Notes under the pieces: generated by a model
The model's input: the letters and a program-made list of their open reading frames with translations, nothing else
Told to the model about the DNA's origin: nothing
The model's database searches: none
Assembly (NCBI GenBank): GCA_021777635.1
Contig: JAJYDI010000093.1
Location: 1-7,902 of the forward strand
Direction of reading: 5' to 3'
DNA: 7,902 nucleotides
Source of the DNA: Pseudomonadota bacterium
GTDB taxonomy: Bacteria > Pseudomonadota > Gammaproteobacteria > Xanthomonadales > Rhodanobacteraceae
Translations under genes and position numbers: made by a program
Part shown: piece by piece, positions 1 through 6,017 of the stretch
Position numbering within the stretch: position 1 is the stretch's first letter
Layout of the letters: each line of letters begins with the position of its first letter

Positions 1-325
1 CCAGGCGCGCCTCCAGCGGGAGGAGGCCTTCGGCCCGGTGGCGCTGCTCGAGCCCTTCGACGACTTCGAAGCCGCGCTCGCGCGCGTCAACGACTCGGAC
101 TACGGCCTGCAGGCGGGCCTGTTCACCCACGACCTGCGCCACGCCTTGCGCGCCTGGGACGAACTTGAGGTCGGTGGCGTCATCATCGGCGACGTACCGA
201 GCTTCCGCGTCGACAACATGCCCTACGGGGGCGTCAAGCGCTCGGGCCTCGGGCGCGAGGGCATCCGGGCCTCGATCCTCGAGATGACCGAACCGCGACT
301 GCTGGTGATCCGGGACACCCCGTGA
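1..325 (+). CDS. Aldehyde dehydrogenase family protein, C-terminal part (5' end outside window)
   Basis: The open frame enters from the left edge (first full codon at base 2) and ends at TGA 323-325, giving the last 107 residues. Visible landmarks are EEAFGP, the acidic stretch with [14 protein letters not shown], and near the end [15 protein letters not shown]. These are the usual C-terminal signatures of NAD(P)+-dependent aldehyde dehydrogenases, where this part forms the end of the catalytic domain and the oligomerisation strand. The catalytic cysteine and the Rossmann fold lie upstream of the window, so substrate cannot be judged. The [15 protein letters not shown] segment resembles soluble ALDHs acting on small hydroxy- or phospho-aldehydes, but that is only an impression. 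The stop codon overlaps the start of the next gene, so the two are probably co-transcribed and translationally coupled. Confidence 0.93.
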   Translation, partial: QARLQREEAFGPVALLEPFDDFEAALARVNDSDYGLQAGLFTHDLRHALRAWDELEVGGVIIGDVPSFRVDNMPYGGVKRSGLGREGIRASILEMTEPRLLVIRDTP

Positions 326-909
326 GCTCGTCGCGGGAGACCCTGGCGGCGAGCGCGCAGCACGCCATCCTCGTGCGCGGCAGCCGATTCCTGGCCGATG
401 CGGCGCCCATCGGGGATGCCGGGGAGGCGATGCGCTGGCTGGCAAGCCGGCATCTCGCCGATGCCACCCACAACGCGTGGGCCTGGCGCTGCGGCGAGTC
501 GTACCGGAGCAGCGACGATGGCGAGCCGGGCGGCAGCGCCGGCCGCCCCATCCTGGCCGCGATCGACGGGCAGCGCCTGGACCAGGTGGTGGTGCGGGTG
601 GCGCGCTGGTTCGGCGGCACGAAGCTGGGCGTGGGCGGGCTCGTGCGGGCCTACGGTGGCTGCGCCGCCGGCTGCCTGCACGCGGCGCCGCGGCGGACGC
701 TGCGCACCCTGCGCCGCGTGCGCATCGAAGCCGATGCCGGGGCGCTCGCCCAATTGCGCGGTCGGCTGCCGCGGTTCGAGGCGACGGCGGCCGCCCAGGA
801 TGCCGCCACCATCGGCCTGCGCGTGCTGGTCCCCGAGGAACAGGTGCAGCCGCTGCGGGAGTGGCTGCAATCGGTCACCCGCGGTCGCGGCCGCTGCATC
901 GCGGACTGA
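322..909 (+). CDS. yigZ: YigZ/IMPACT family protein (UPF0029)
   Basis: A 195-residue protein of normal length for the bacterial YigZ family, related to the N-terminal domain of eukaryotic IMPACT/YIH1. The two family signatures are intact: [14 protein letters not shown] at residues 65-78 and [19 protein letters not shown] at 95-113. Residues 18-28 ([11 protein letters not shown]) match the usual 'KSRF' opening, and the last ~60 residues form the C-terminal ferredoxin-like half. The molecular role in bacteria is not settled: a cytosolic protein, with translation or nucleic-acid-related roles proposed. The start is GTG at 322, overlapping the TGA of the aldehyde dehydrogenase as GTGA. No strong Shine-Dalgarno precedes it, so translation by coupling to the upstream gene is likely. 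Family membership is very secure; function is not. Confidence 0.95.
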   Translation: MSSSRETLAASAQHAILVRGSRFLADAAPIGDAGEAMRWLASRHLADATHNAWAWRCGESYRSSDDGEPGGSAGRPILAAIDGQRLDQVVVRVARWFGGTKLGVGGLVRAYGGCAAGCLHAAPRRTLRTLRRVRIEADAGALAQLRGRLPRFEATAAAQDAATIGLRVLVPEEQVQPLREWLQSVTRGRGRCIAD

Positions 910-929
910 GCGACCGGGTGCGTGGCCGC

Positions 930-935
930 TACACT
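930..935 (+). promoter_or_regulatory. Candidate -10 element (TACACT) ahead of the ABC exporter
   Basis: TACACT lies in the 53-base gap between yigZ and the exporter gene and matches TATAAT at four of six positions. A very weak -35 candidate (CTGAGC, 907-912) sits 17 bases upstream. Transcription from here would begin near 942, about 20 bases before the chosen GTG start. This is a pattern match only. Read-through from the aldehyde dehydrogenase-yigZ unit is equally possible. Confidence 0.3.
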
Positions 936-962
936 GCACCGACGCCGCCACCGCCCGCGCCC

Positions 963-2729
963 GTGACCGACACCCCCCGCTCCAGCCGCGGCCGCAACCC
1001 GCGCGCCCTCCTCCACCTGTGGCCCTACGTGCGCCCGCAGCGCGCGCTGGCCGCCGGCTGGCTGGTGTTCCTGGCGCTGTCCTCGGGCTCGACGCTCGTC
1101 CTGCCCTATGGCGTGCGACTGATGATCGACCATGGTTTCAGCCATGACAACGCGGCCGCACTCAACCGCAGTTTCGTGCTGCTGTTCGCGATCGCCATCG
1201 TCCTGGCGCTGGCGACGGCCGGGCGCTATTTCTGCATCTCGCTGCTGGGCGAGCGCGCCGTGACGGCGCTGCGCGAGCACCTGTACACGCACCTGATCGG
1301 CCAGGACGTCGCCTTCTTCGAGCGCCTGCGCGTGGGCGAGGTGATTTCCCGGCTGGGCACCGACACCCAGGTGGTGCAGGACATGCTGGGCTCCGGGGTC
1401 TCGGTGGCCCTGCGCAGCACCGTCACGCTGGTCGGCGCCTCGGCGCTGATGGTCTGGACGCAGCCGCGCCTGGCCGGCCTGACGGCGCTGGTGATCCCCT
1501 GCGTGATCCTGCCGATCCTGGTCTTCGGGCGGCGGGTGCAGCGGCTGAGCCGCCGTAGCCAGGATCGCATCGCCGACACCGCGGCCATCGCCAACGAGAC
1601 GCTGAATGCCGTCAGCACGGTGAAGGCCTATGCCCGCGAGCGCCACGAGGCCGGGCGCTATCGCGAGGCCCTGCTGTCGGCACTGCGCAGCGCGCAGCGC
1701 CGGATCGGCACGCGCGCGCTGCTGACCGCCACCGTGATCGTGCTGGTCTTCGGCGCGGTGACACTGGTGCTGTGGTCGGGTGCGCGCGAGGTCGTGGCCA
1801 ACCAGCTTTCGCCGGGCGTGCTCGGCCAGTTCGTGCTCTATGCCGTCTTCGCCGCCGGCGCGGTCGGCGCGTTGGCGGAGACCTGGGGCGAGGTGCAACG
1901 CGCCGCCGGCGCGATGGAGCGCATCGATGAACTGCTGGCCGAGCAACCGCGCATCACCGCGCCGGTGCATCCACAGCCCCTGCCGCAGCCACTGCGCGGC
2001 GACATCGTCTTCGAGTCCGTCCGCTTCGCCTATCCCTCGCGGCCGGATACGCCGGCGCTCAGCGACTTCTCGCTGCATGTCCGACCGGGCGAGACGGTCG
2101 CGCTCGTCGGACCCTCGGGCGCCGGCAAGTCCACCGTGCTGCAACTGCTGCTGCGCTTCTACGATCCGCAGCACGGGCGCATCCTGCTCGATGGCGTGGA
2201 CATCCGCGCGCTGGAGCCGGTCGCCCTGCGTGGCAGCCTGGCGCTGGTGCCGCAGGAGGCCGTGATCTTCCATGCCAGCGCCGCCGACAACATCCGCTTC
2301 GGGCGCCCGGATGCCCGCGACGAGGCGGTCGAGGCCGCGGCCCGCTCCGCCGAGGCGGATGCCTTCATCCGTGAATTGCCGCAGGGCTACCAGATGGCCC
2401 TGGGCGAACGCGGCGTGCGCCTCTCCGGCGGCCAGAAGCAGCGCATCGCCATCGCACGCGCGCTGCTGAAGGATGCGCCGGTCCTGCTCCTCGACGAGGC
2501 CACGGCAAGCCTCGACGCCCAGTCCGAGGCCGCGATCCAGACGGCGCTGGCGCGCCTGCACCACCGGCAGACGACGGTGGTCATCGCGCATCGCCTCGCG
2601 ACGGTGCAGCGCGCCGACCGCATCATCGTGCTGGACGCCGGCCGCATCGTCGCCGAGGGGACGCACGCCAGCCTGCTGTCGCGGGGCGGCCTCTACGCCG
2701 ACCTCGCGCGACTGCAGCTGCTGGGCTGA
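963..2729 (+). CDS. ABC exporter half-transporter, MsbA-like (fused permease and ATPase)
   Basis: A 588-residue protein with an N-terminal six-helix type IV exporter domain (hydrophobic segments near residues 29-49, 70-92, a pair within about 140-185, another near 250-275, and about 286-305) followed by a nucleotide-binding domain. All ATPase motifs are present: Walker A GPSGAGKST at 383-391, Q-loop Gln431, signature LSGGQ at 487-491, Walker B VLLLDEA with Asp511/Glu512, and the switch His543. It should work as an inner-membrane homodimer that exports a hydrophobic compound. It belongs to the MsbA-related proteobacterial group, but the substrate (lipid, drug or other) cannot be read from sequence. 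The frame stays open far upstream, so the start is a choice. GTG 963 gives a short cytoplasmic tail before TM1 and suits the candidate promoter, but it has no good Shine-Dalgarno. GTG 918 is an alternative. Confidence 0.94.
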   Translation: MTDTPRSSRGRNPRALLHLWPYVRPQRALAAGWLVFLALSSGSTLVLPYGVRLMIDHGFSHDNAAALNRSFVLLFAIAIVLALATAGRYFCISLLGERAVTALREHLYTHLIGQDVAFFERLRVGEVISRLGTDTQVVQDMLGSGVSVALRSTVTLVGASALMVWTQPRLAGLTALVIPCVILPILVFGRRVQRLSRRSQDRIADTAAIANETLNAVSTVKAYARERHEAGRYREALLSALRSAQRRIGTRALLTATVIVLVFGAVTLVLWSGAREVVANQLSPGVLGQFVLYAVFAAGAVGALAETWGEVQRAAGAMERIDELLAEQPRITAPVHPQPLPQPLRGDIVFESVRFAYPSRPDTPALSDFSLHVRPGETVALVGPSGAGKSTVLQLLLRFYDPQHGRILLDGVDIRALEPVALRGSLALVPQEAVIFHASAADNIRFGRPDARDEAVEAAARSAEADAFIRELPQGYQMALGERGVRLSGGQKQRIAIARALLKDAPVLLLDEATASLDAQSEAAIQTALARLHHRQTTVVIAHRLATVQRADRIIVLDAGRIVAEGTHASLLSRGGLYADLARLQLLG

Positions 2730-2769
2730 GGCGACCCGCGAGCCGGCGACATGCCCCGGCGCCGCTCAG
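2726..2769. terminator. Imperfect palindrome across two convergent stop codons, possible bidirectional terminator
   Basis: Only 36 bases separate the exporter stop from the stop of the convergent membrane-protein gene. CTGAG (2726-2730) pairs with CTCAG (2765-2769), and GCCGG (2742-2746) pairs with CCGGC (2756-2760) around a 9-base loop. The structure is symmetric about the two stop codons but is interrupted and has no T-tract on either strand, so it is not a classical intrinsic terminator. Confidence 0.25.
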
Positions 2770-4529
2770 GAACGCGCCGCGACCATCTGGCTCGCCTGGA
2801 AACTCGCCTCGGCAGGCGACAAGGTGCCATGCGCCAGCGCCTCGATGAGGCTTTCGTTCGCGCGCGCGCGCAGCGCGAACAGCGAGGCGCCGACCTCGTG
2901 CGCGGCATGCCCGAGCCGCTCGATGTCGGCCTGGGCATGGCGTCCGGCCGCCCGCGGACCACAGACCAGCACGCCGAACAGGTGCCCGCGCAGGGCGAGC
3001 GGCAACGCCAGGCCCCCGCTGCCCAGCGCACTGTCGACGCCATGCAGGTCCAGGGGCGCCCGGGTCGCGCGCAGCCGCACCAGCGCGCGGTCGTCCAGAT
3101 CGAGGTGATCGGGGAACGCGGCCTGCGGGCCGTCGCGGCCGCTGCAGGCGAAGCCGTCGCCGCGCGCCTCGTACAGCGCGGCGCCCGCGACGCCCGCGTG
3201 GCGGCCGAATGCCTCGACGGCGCGGTCGATGAGGGTCTGCGGCGACTCGATGAACCCGGCATCACGGACGAAATCGCCGAGCGCCTCGCGCGCGCGGTGC
3301 TCGCGGTGGAAGAACAAGCGATCGACCAGCGCCTCCACGCGCCGATGCAGTTGGTGGAACAGGATGCCCAGCGCCAACGGTACCGCCACCTCCAGCGCCA
3401 CGCCCGCGCCCGTGCCCAGCGCGCTCCGCTCGATCAGGCTCTCGACCAGCGCGAACAGGCCGACGACCACGCCCATCAGCAGTGCGAACACGAGGGCCCG
3501 GTTGAGCACCACGCGGACCTCGACCAGGCGCTGGCGCAGCACGGCGTAGGTGTACAGGCCCATGACCACGAAGGTCAGCAAGACGCCTGTCCAGTGCAGC
3601 CATGCCAAGGTCTCCGCTTGCTGGACGGCCGCGTTCTCGACCGCGATCTGGATCGCCATCAGGGGCAGCAGGAGTCCCGTCGCGCTGAGGATCCAGCGGA
3701 TCCGCAATCGTGCGTCGGCCCCGGCGCGGACATAGCCGCGCAGCAGGACCCCGAGCGGTACGCCAATGCCCACGAGGCCACAGGCAAGGATCAGCATCTG
3801 GATTGCGTTGGGCATCGCCATCACCGCAAACCGGACGAAAGCATAGGTTCCCCCAGCTTCGAGCACGAACAGCAGCAGCATCGCCAGCAGGTAGAACACC
3901 CCGGGGAAACGCAGCAACCGCGGCGGCCAACCCACGAGCGTGGTCGCGGTCATGTACAGACCGAGAAACGCCATGGGCCCGTACAGCCATCGTTCCAATG
4001 CCAGCAGCACAATGCTCAGGAAAGGCGGGCTGGGGAGCTGGGCGAGGATGCTGCCGAACACGATGCCGAGGGTGAACGTCGCCAGGCCCCATGCCGTCCA
4101 GTCGCGACCGCGCCAGAGTGTCAGCAGGCCCAGGGCCAGCATCAGGGTCGTTTCCGTCAAGGTCACCCAGCGCATGGGGGCCTGCCCCGGATGCAACACC
4201 CGCGCCACGCTGTGCACGGGGATGGACACCAAACGACCCGCCCGATGCACCCGCAGTGCCTGCACCGCATGCCCTGTGACGTTTTCGTCGGCGAGCACGG
4301 CGCGCATCTGCACCGTCTGCTCGCCCAGCACCACGCGGTCGCCTACCTGCAATCCGGGCGGCAGGGGGATGCCGGCGCGCGCTTCGATGACGCCGCCGGT
4401 CGCATCCACGCGCAAATGGAAGGGCAACTCGCGGCGCGGTATCAGCAGGGCCAGCGCGAAACCCGCCAGCGCCAGCAGGCCCAGCATCAGGCGCAGTCCG
4501 GACCAGCGATCGAACCCGAAGTGCTGCAT
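2766..4529 (-). CDS. Polytopic membrane protein with PDZ-like loop and C-terminal GAF-like domain (output-less sensor?)
   Basis: A 587-residue protein. TM1 (about 11-30) is followed by a soluble loop (about 35-120) containing PGLQVGD, typical of a PDZ-like fold. About nine more hydrophobic segments follow between 121 and 392, then an LVDRLFFHREHRAREAL linker (401-417) and a GAF-like domain (about 420-555) with GGLALPLALRGHLFGVLV. PDZ loop, multiple membrane segments and 'VDR-FF-R' linker recall the sensory half of ComP-type histidine kinases. Here the chain ends about 30 residues after the GAF region, with no HisKA, HATPase, GGDEF or phosphatase domain. Function is unknown; ligand sensing or a scaffold for another protein is inference. 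The start was chosen at ATG 4529 because GGAGG (4539-4535) sits 5 bases before it. ATG 4556 and TTG 4559 are also in frame but lack such a site. Confidence 0.88.
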   Translation of the reverse strand: MQHFGFDRWSGLRLMLGLLALAGFALALLIPRRELPFHLRVDATGGVIEARAGIPLPPGLQVGDRVVLGEQTVQMRAVLADENVTGHAVQALRVHRAGRLVSIPVHSVARVLHPGQAPMRWVTLTETTLMLALGLLTLWRGRDWTAWGLATFTLGIVFGSILAQLPSPPFLSIVLLALERWLYGPMAFLGLYMTATTLVGWPPRLLRFPGVFYLLAMLLLFVLEAGGTYAFVRFAVMAMPNAIQMLILACGLVGIGVPLGVLLRGYVRAGADARLRIRWILSATGLLLPLMAIQIAVENAAVQQAETLAWLHWTGVLLTFVVMGLYTYAVLRQRLVEVRVVLNRALVFALLMGVVVGLFALVESLIERSALGTGAGVALEVAVPLALGILFHQLHRRVEALVDRLFFHREHRAREALGDFVRDAGFIESPQTLIDRAVEAFGRHAGVAGAALYEARGDGFACSGRDGPQAAFPDHLDLDDRALVRLRATRAPLDLHGVDSALGSGGLALPLALRGHLFGVLVCGPRAAGRHAQADIERLGHAAHEVGASLFALRARANESLIEALAHGTLSPAEASFQASQMVAARS

Positions 4530-4610
4530 CCATTCCTCCCCGTTGCGCTGCGCCATCAAGCACCGAGCCCGCCAGGGGACCGCGATGCTCCGGGCTGCGC
4601 GCTCGCCCGC

Positions 4611-4616
4611 ACTCTA
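4611..4616 (-). promoter_or_regulatory. Candidate -10 element for the GAF membrane protein gene
   Basis: On the minus strand this reads TAGAGT, preceded by GGG and followed by GCGGG, within the non-coding stretch upstream of the membrane-protein gene. It would give a leader of about 75 bases before ATG 4529. No good -35 box is visible at the right distance, so this is a weak suggestion. Confidence 0.25.
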
Positions 4617-4641
4617 CCCTGAACGCCTCGCCGCTTCAGCG

Positions 4642-4679
4642 GGACCGCCGAGGCCGGTTGCGCTCCCCCGGGGCGGTCC
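4642..4679. repeat. 8-bp perfect inverted repeat in the divergent intergenic region
   Basis: GGACCGCC (4642-4649) and GGCGGTCC (4672-4679) are exact reverse complements separated by 22 bases. They lie in the 287-base non-coding interval (4530-4816) between the divergent membrane-protein gene and the toxin-antitoxin operon. A DNA-binding site with two half-sites or a transcript hairpin are both possible. In GC-rich DNA an 8-bp repeat can also arise by chance. The rest of the interval holds the chpS promoter and no credible gene. Confidence 0.4.
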
Positions 4680-4738
4680 GATGCCGCCTCGCCGGGGTTC
4701 GCTTGACCCCGGTGAACCAGGCGGTCGCTCGTTGGTAA

Positions 4739-4747
4739 TGTTCAACA
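4739..4747. promoter_or_regulatory. Perfect 9-bp palindrome, candidate operator for TA autoregulation
   Basis: TGTT-C-AACA is a perfect dyad centred on 4743 and ends 4 bases before the -35 box of the chpS promoter. MazE/ChpS-type antitoxins, alone or with their toxin, generally repress their own promoter by binding palindromes near it. The position fits such an operator, but no direct evidence of binding is available. Confidence 0.35.
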
Positions 4748-4751
4748 ATGC

Positions 4752-4780
4752 TTTACATCGCGCGGGACAATGACTAAGAT
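4752..4780 (+). promoter_or_regulatory. Sigma70-type promoter of the chpS-chpB operon
   Basis: TTTACA (4752-4757, five of six matches to TTGACA) and TAAGAT (4775-4780, four of six matches to TATAAT, including the conserved TA and final T) are separated by exactly 17 bases. The local sequence is AT-richer than the surroundings. Transcription would start near 4787, about 30 bases before the chpS ATG. This is the best promoter in the window and indicates that the TA pair carries its own expression signal. Confidence 0.75.
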
Positions 4781-4816
4781 CTGGCCGCAAGATGCTCGTA
4801 CCCAGAGGGTGATCCA

Positions 4817-5068
4817 ATGGAAATCGTGCTGCGGAAGTATGGCAACAGCACCGTCGCGGTGCTGCCACCGCCTGTGCTCAAGGATCTCGGAATCGAAGCT
4901 GGCCAACGCATGAGCCTGCAAACGACCGAGGACGGTCGCATCGTTCTAGCACGCAAGCGGAAGTATTCACTCTCCGAAATGATCGCCAAGTGTGATCCCA
5001 AAGCCCCACCACCTGCTGACTTGGCGCTGTGGGATCAATCGAAGCCCGCGGGACAGGAGGTTTGGTAG
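4817..5068 (+). CDS. chpS: Type II antitoxin, ChpS/MazE (AbrB-fold) family
   Basis: An 83-residue protein, the usual length for ChpS. The N-terminal half (about 1-47) has the swapped-hairpin AbrB/MazE DNA-binding pattern: RKYGNSTVAVLPPPVLKDLG, then EAGQ and GRIVL. The C-terminal tail (about 50-83) with YSLSEMIAKCD and the final PAGQEVW resembles the toxin-binding tail of E. coli ChpS (RYSLDELLAQCD, PAGDEIW as recalled). It should neutralise the downstream ChpB-like endoribonuclease and repress its own operon. The ATG at 4817 is preceded by AGAGGG (4804-4809) at a 7-base spacing. The last base of its TAG stop is the first base of the toxin's GTG, so the two are translationally coupled. Codon and base use is less GC-rich than in the flanking genes, which suggests acquisition. 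Confidence 0.94.
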   Translation: MEIVLRKYGNSTVAVLPPPVLKDLGIEAGQRMSLQTTEDGRIVLARKRKYSLSEMIAKCDPKAPPPADLALWDQSKPAGQEVW

Positions 5069-5406
5069 TGCCGGTGTTCGAGCGTGGTGACGTGGTCAAC
5101 GTTCCGCTTGACCCCGCCGTCGGTCATGAACAGCGAGGTACGCGCCCTGGGCTGGTACTGACGAGCAAGGACTTCAACAAGTTCGGTGACGTGCTCGTCG
5201 CCCCCATCACGCAGGGTGGGGATTTCGCCAGGTACGCCGGATTTGCAGTAACGCTCACAGGGACTGGATGCAAGACCCAAGGGGTTGCGCTCGTCAACAA
5301 GGTTCGCATGATGGATCTTGTCGCGCGAGGGGCACGGAAGATCGAGCACGTGCCTCCAGTTGTAATCGAGGATGCCTTGGCGCGGCTGATGGCTCTGCTG
5401 GACTGA
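5068..5406 (+). CDS. chpB: Type II toxin, ChpB/MazF (PemK-like) mRNA endoribonuclease
   Basis: A 112-residue protein. Its start is GTG 5068, preceded by AGGAGG (5055-5060) at 7-base spacing; an upstream in-frame ATG at 5029 lies inside chpS and is less likely. MazF-fold landmarks are FERGDVVNVPLDP (4-16), GHEQRGTRPGLVL (19-31), APITQGGDFARYAGF (45-59) and VNKVRMMDL (76-84). The last two match E. coli ChpB closely, so the ChpB branch is a better call than MazF proper. Members cut single-stranded mRNA at short sequence motifs, slowing growth when the labile antitoxin falls. Arg26 and Thr48 are at positions expected for the conserved arginine and Ser/Thr of the active site, so activity looks preserved. 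The 60 bases at 5221-5280 are 33/60 G+C, well below the neighbours. Confidence 0.95.
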   Translation: MPVFERGDVVNVPLDPAVGHEQRGTRPGLVLTSKDFNKFGDVLVAPITQGGDFARYAGFAVTLTGTGCKTQGVALVNKVRMMDLVARGARKIEHVPPVVIEDALARLMALLD

Positions 5407-5408
5407 GC

Positions 5409-5476
5409 GCGGGCTCTTCTGGGCAAGAAGTGGTTGAACCGACTTGAGCTTCAACCGATTCTTGCAAATAGCCCGC
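5409..5476. repeat. Long imperfect palindrome directly downstream of chpB
   Basis: Three nested 7-bp perfect stems share one axis: GCGGGCT (5409-5415) with AGCCCGC (5470-5476), GCAAGAA (5423-5429) with TTCTTGC (5459-5465), and GGTTGAA (5432-5438) with TTCAACC (5450-5456). The inner two are separated by only two positions, one of which can form a G-U wobble, so 5423-5438/5450-5465 is nearly one 16-bp stem with an 11-base loop. It begins three bases after the chpB stop. No T-run follows on either strand, so it is not a standard intrinsic terminator. mRNA stabilisation, factor-assisted termination, or a leftover mobile-element end are possible. Confidence 0.7.
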
Positions 5477-5509
5477 TCTGCTCCGGGTGATGCGACTGGT
5501 GCTGGTGAC

Positions 5510-5671
5510 GGCTATGGCTTTGGCCTGCTGTTCGACGAAGCCCTGCAGCCGAAAGGATTCGGCAAGACACGAAGCTGGCGGGTCTATGTGGCCATGAAGC
5601 TCAACTTGCCACGCCGGGGCAAGCGGCGCCTGCCGGACCGTATCCGCGAGCCGTTGGAGGTTCCCGGTCAG
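5510..5671 (+). pseudogene. IS3-family transposase OrfB remnant, truncated at both ends
   Basis: An open reading frame here encodes GYGFGLLFDEALQPKGFG, then WRVYVAMKLNLPRRGKRRLP and DRIREPLEVPGQ. This is the recognisable stretch of IS3-group OrfB just before the DDE catalytic core (in intact elements roughly WGFGLLFD...WNHKRVYRVY...LNLPRRGKKRLP...PLAVP...W-DFM). The N-terminal part of OrfB, OrfA, the whole DDE domain and any terminal inverted repeats are missing. The match stops where the WSADFM motif would be expected, about ten bases before the cold-shock gene's terminator. The KRVH/N segment also looks degraded (KTRS). The 326-base interval 5407-5732 otherwise holds only the palindrome behind chpB and the terminator. 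It is not expected to make a functional protein. Confidence 0.7.
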
Positions 5672-5680
5672 GCCATCCAC

Positions 5681-5709
5681 AAAAGAAACCCCGCGCGCGG
5701 CGGGGTTTC
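5681..5709 (-). terminator. Intrinsic terminator of the cold-shock gene
   Basis: A perfect 10-bp stem, GAAACCCCGC (5685-5694) with GCGGGGTTTC (5700-5709), closes a 5-base loop. On the minus strand it is followed by TTTT (5684-5681). It lies 23 bases after the cold-shock stop codon, the classic position and form of a rho-independent terminator. The A/T base pairs at the stem foot could also give weak termination of plus-strand transcripts coming from the TA side. Confidence 0.88.
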
Positions 5710-5732
5710 CGGTAACAACGGATGCGGGTGGG

Positions 5733-5939
5733 TCAGCTGACCACGGCCACATTGGCGGCCTGAGCGCCCTTCGGGCCCTTGACCGTCTCGTAGCTGACGC
5801 GCTGGCCTTCCTGCAGCGAGCGAAAGCCCTTGGCCGTGATCGCCGAAAAGTGCACGAACACATCCTCGCTGCCATCCTCGGGCGAAATGAACCCGAATCC
5901 CTTGGCATCGTTGAACCACTTGACCTTACCGAAGCTCAT
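5733..5939 (-). CDS. Cold-shock-domain protein (CspA family)
   Basis: A 68-residue single cold-shock domain, the standard size. RNP1 appears as KGFGFI and RNP2 as VFVHFS, with the usual KVKWFN opening and [19 protein letters not shown] ending. Such proteins bind single-stranded RNA and DNA and act as RNA chaperones. The start at ATG 5939 removes about 34 non-homologous residues of upstream open frame, and AAGGGG lies 9 bases before it. The domain alone does not show whether it is cold-induced or constitutive, so no csp letter is assigned. It is transcribed alone and ends at the strong hairpin downstream. The 188-base gap upstream to the phosphorylase gene holds a 13-bp dyad but no promoter that I can support. 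Confidence 0.96.
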   Translation of the reverse strand: MSFGKVKWFNDAKGFGFISPEDGSEDVFVHFSAITAKGFRSLQEGQRVSYETVKGPKGAQAANVAVVS

Positions 5940-6017
5940 CGCCTTCAACCCCTTCAAAATGGACCGATGTGCGAATCCGCGTCGTGACCTTACGGACCCT
6001 GCGGCCCCCACGGCACC

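Noticed and set aside
651..2666. A 671-codon open frame on the minus strand opposite yigZ and the ABC exporter
   Set aside because: It is antisense to a gene with complete ABC motifs. Its composition (rich in R, H, Q, G, A) is typical of the GC-driven stop-free shadow frame, and it shows no recognisable domain.
4557..4559. TTG/ATG start at 4559/4556 for the GAF membrane protein
   Set aside because: These codons have no good Shine-Dalgarno, while ATG 4529 has GGAGG at 5 bases. The shorter form also has the more usual brief cytoplasmic segment before TM1.
2751..4622. A 623-codon open frame on the plus strand opposite the GAF membrane protein
   Set aside because: It is a shadow of the membrane-protein gene. 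The minus strand gives clear membrane segments and a GAF pattern, while the plus frame gives low-complexity Q/R/H-rich sequence.
4614..4868. An 84-codon minus-strand frame covering the chpS promoter and the start of chpS
   Set aside because: It overlaps the best promoter in the window and the antitoxin coding start, has no ribosome-binding site, and resembles no known family.
5409..5476. Integron attC recombination site after the TA cassette
   Set aside because: GTTGAAC fits the GTTRRRY core, but it lies inside the 5' arm next to the loop instead of at the 3' end. The opposite arm lacks a matching RYYYAAC, and the TA genes have their own promoter and no second attC upstream.
5409..5476. Intrinsic terminator for the chpS-chpB operon
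   Set aside because: The hairpin is strong, but neither strand has a run of T residues after it, and the stem is interrupted by internal loops. It is therefore kept as a repeat of unknown role.
5444..5740. An intact 98-residue plus-strand gene between chpB and csp
   Set aside because: It starts at TTG without a ribosome-binding site. Its middle is a transposase fragment, and its last 20 residues are just the csp terminator read in frame.
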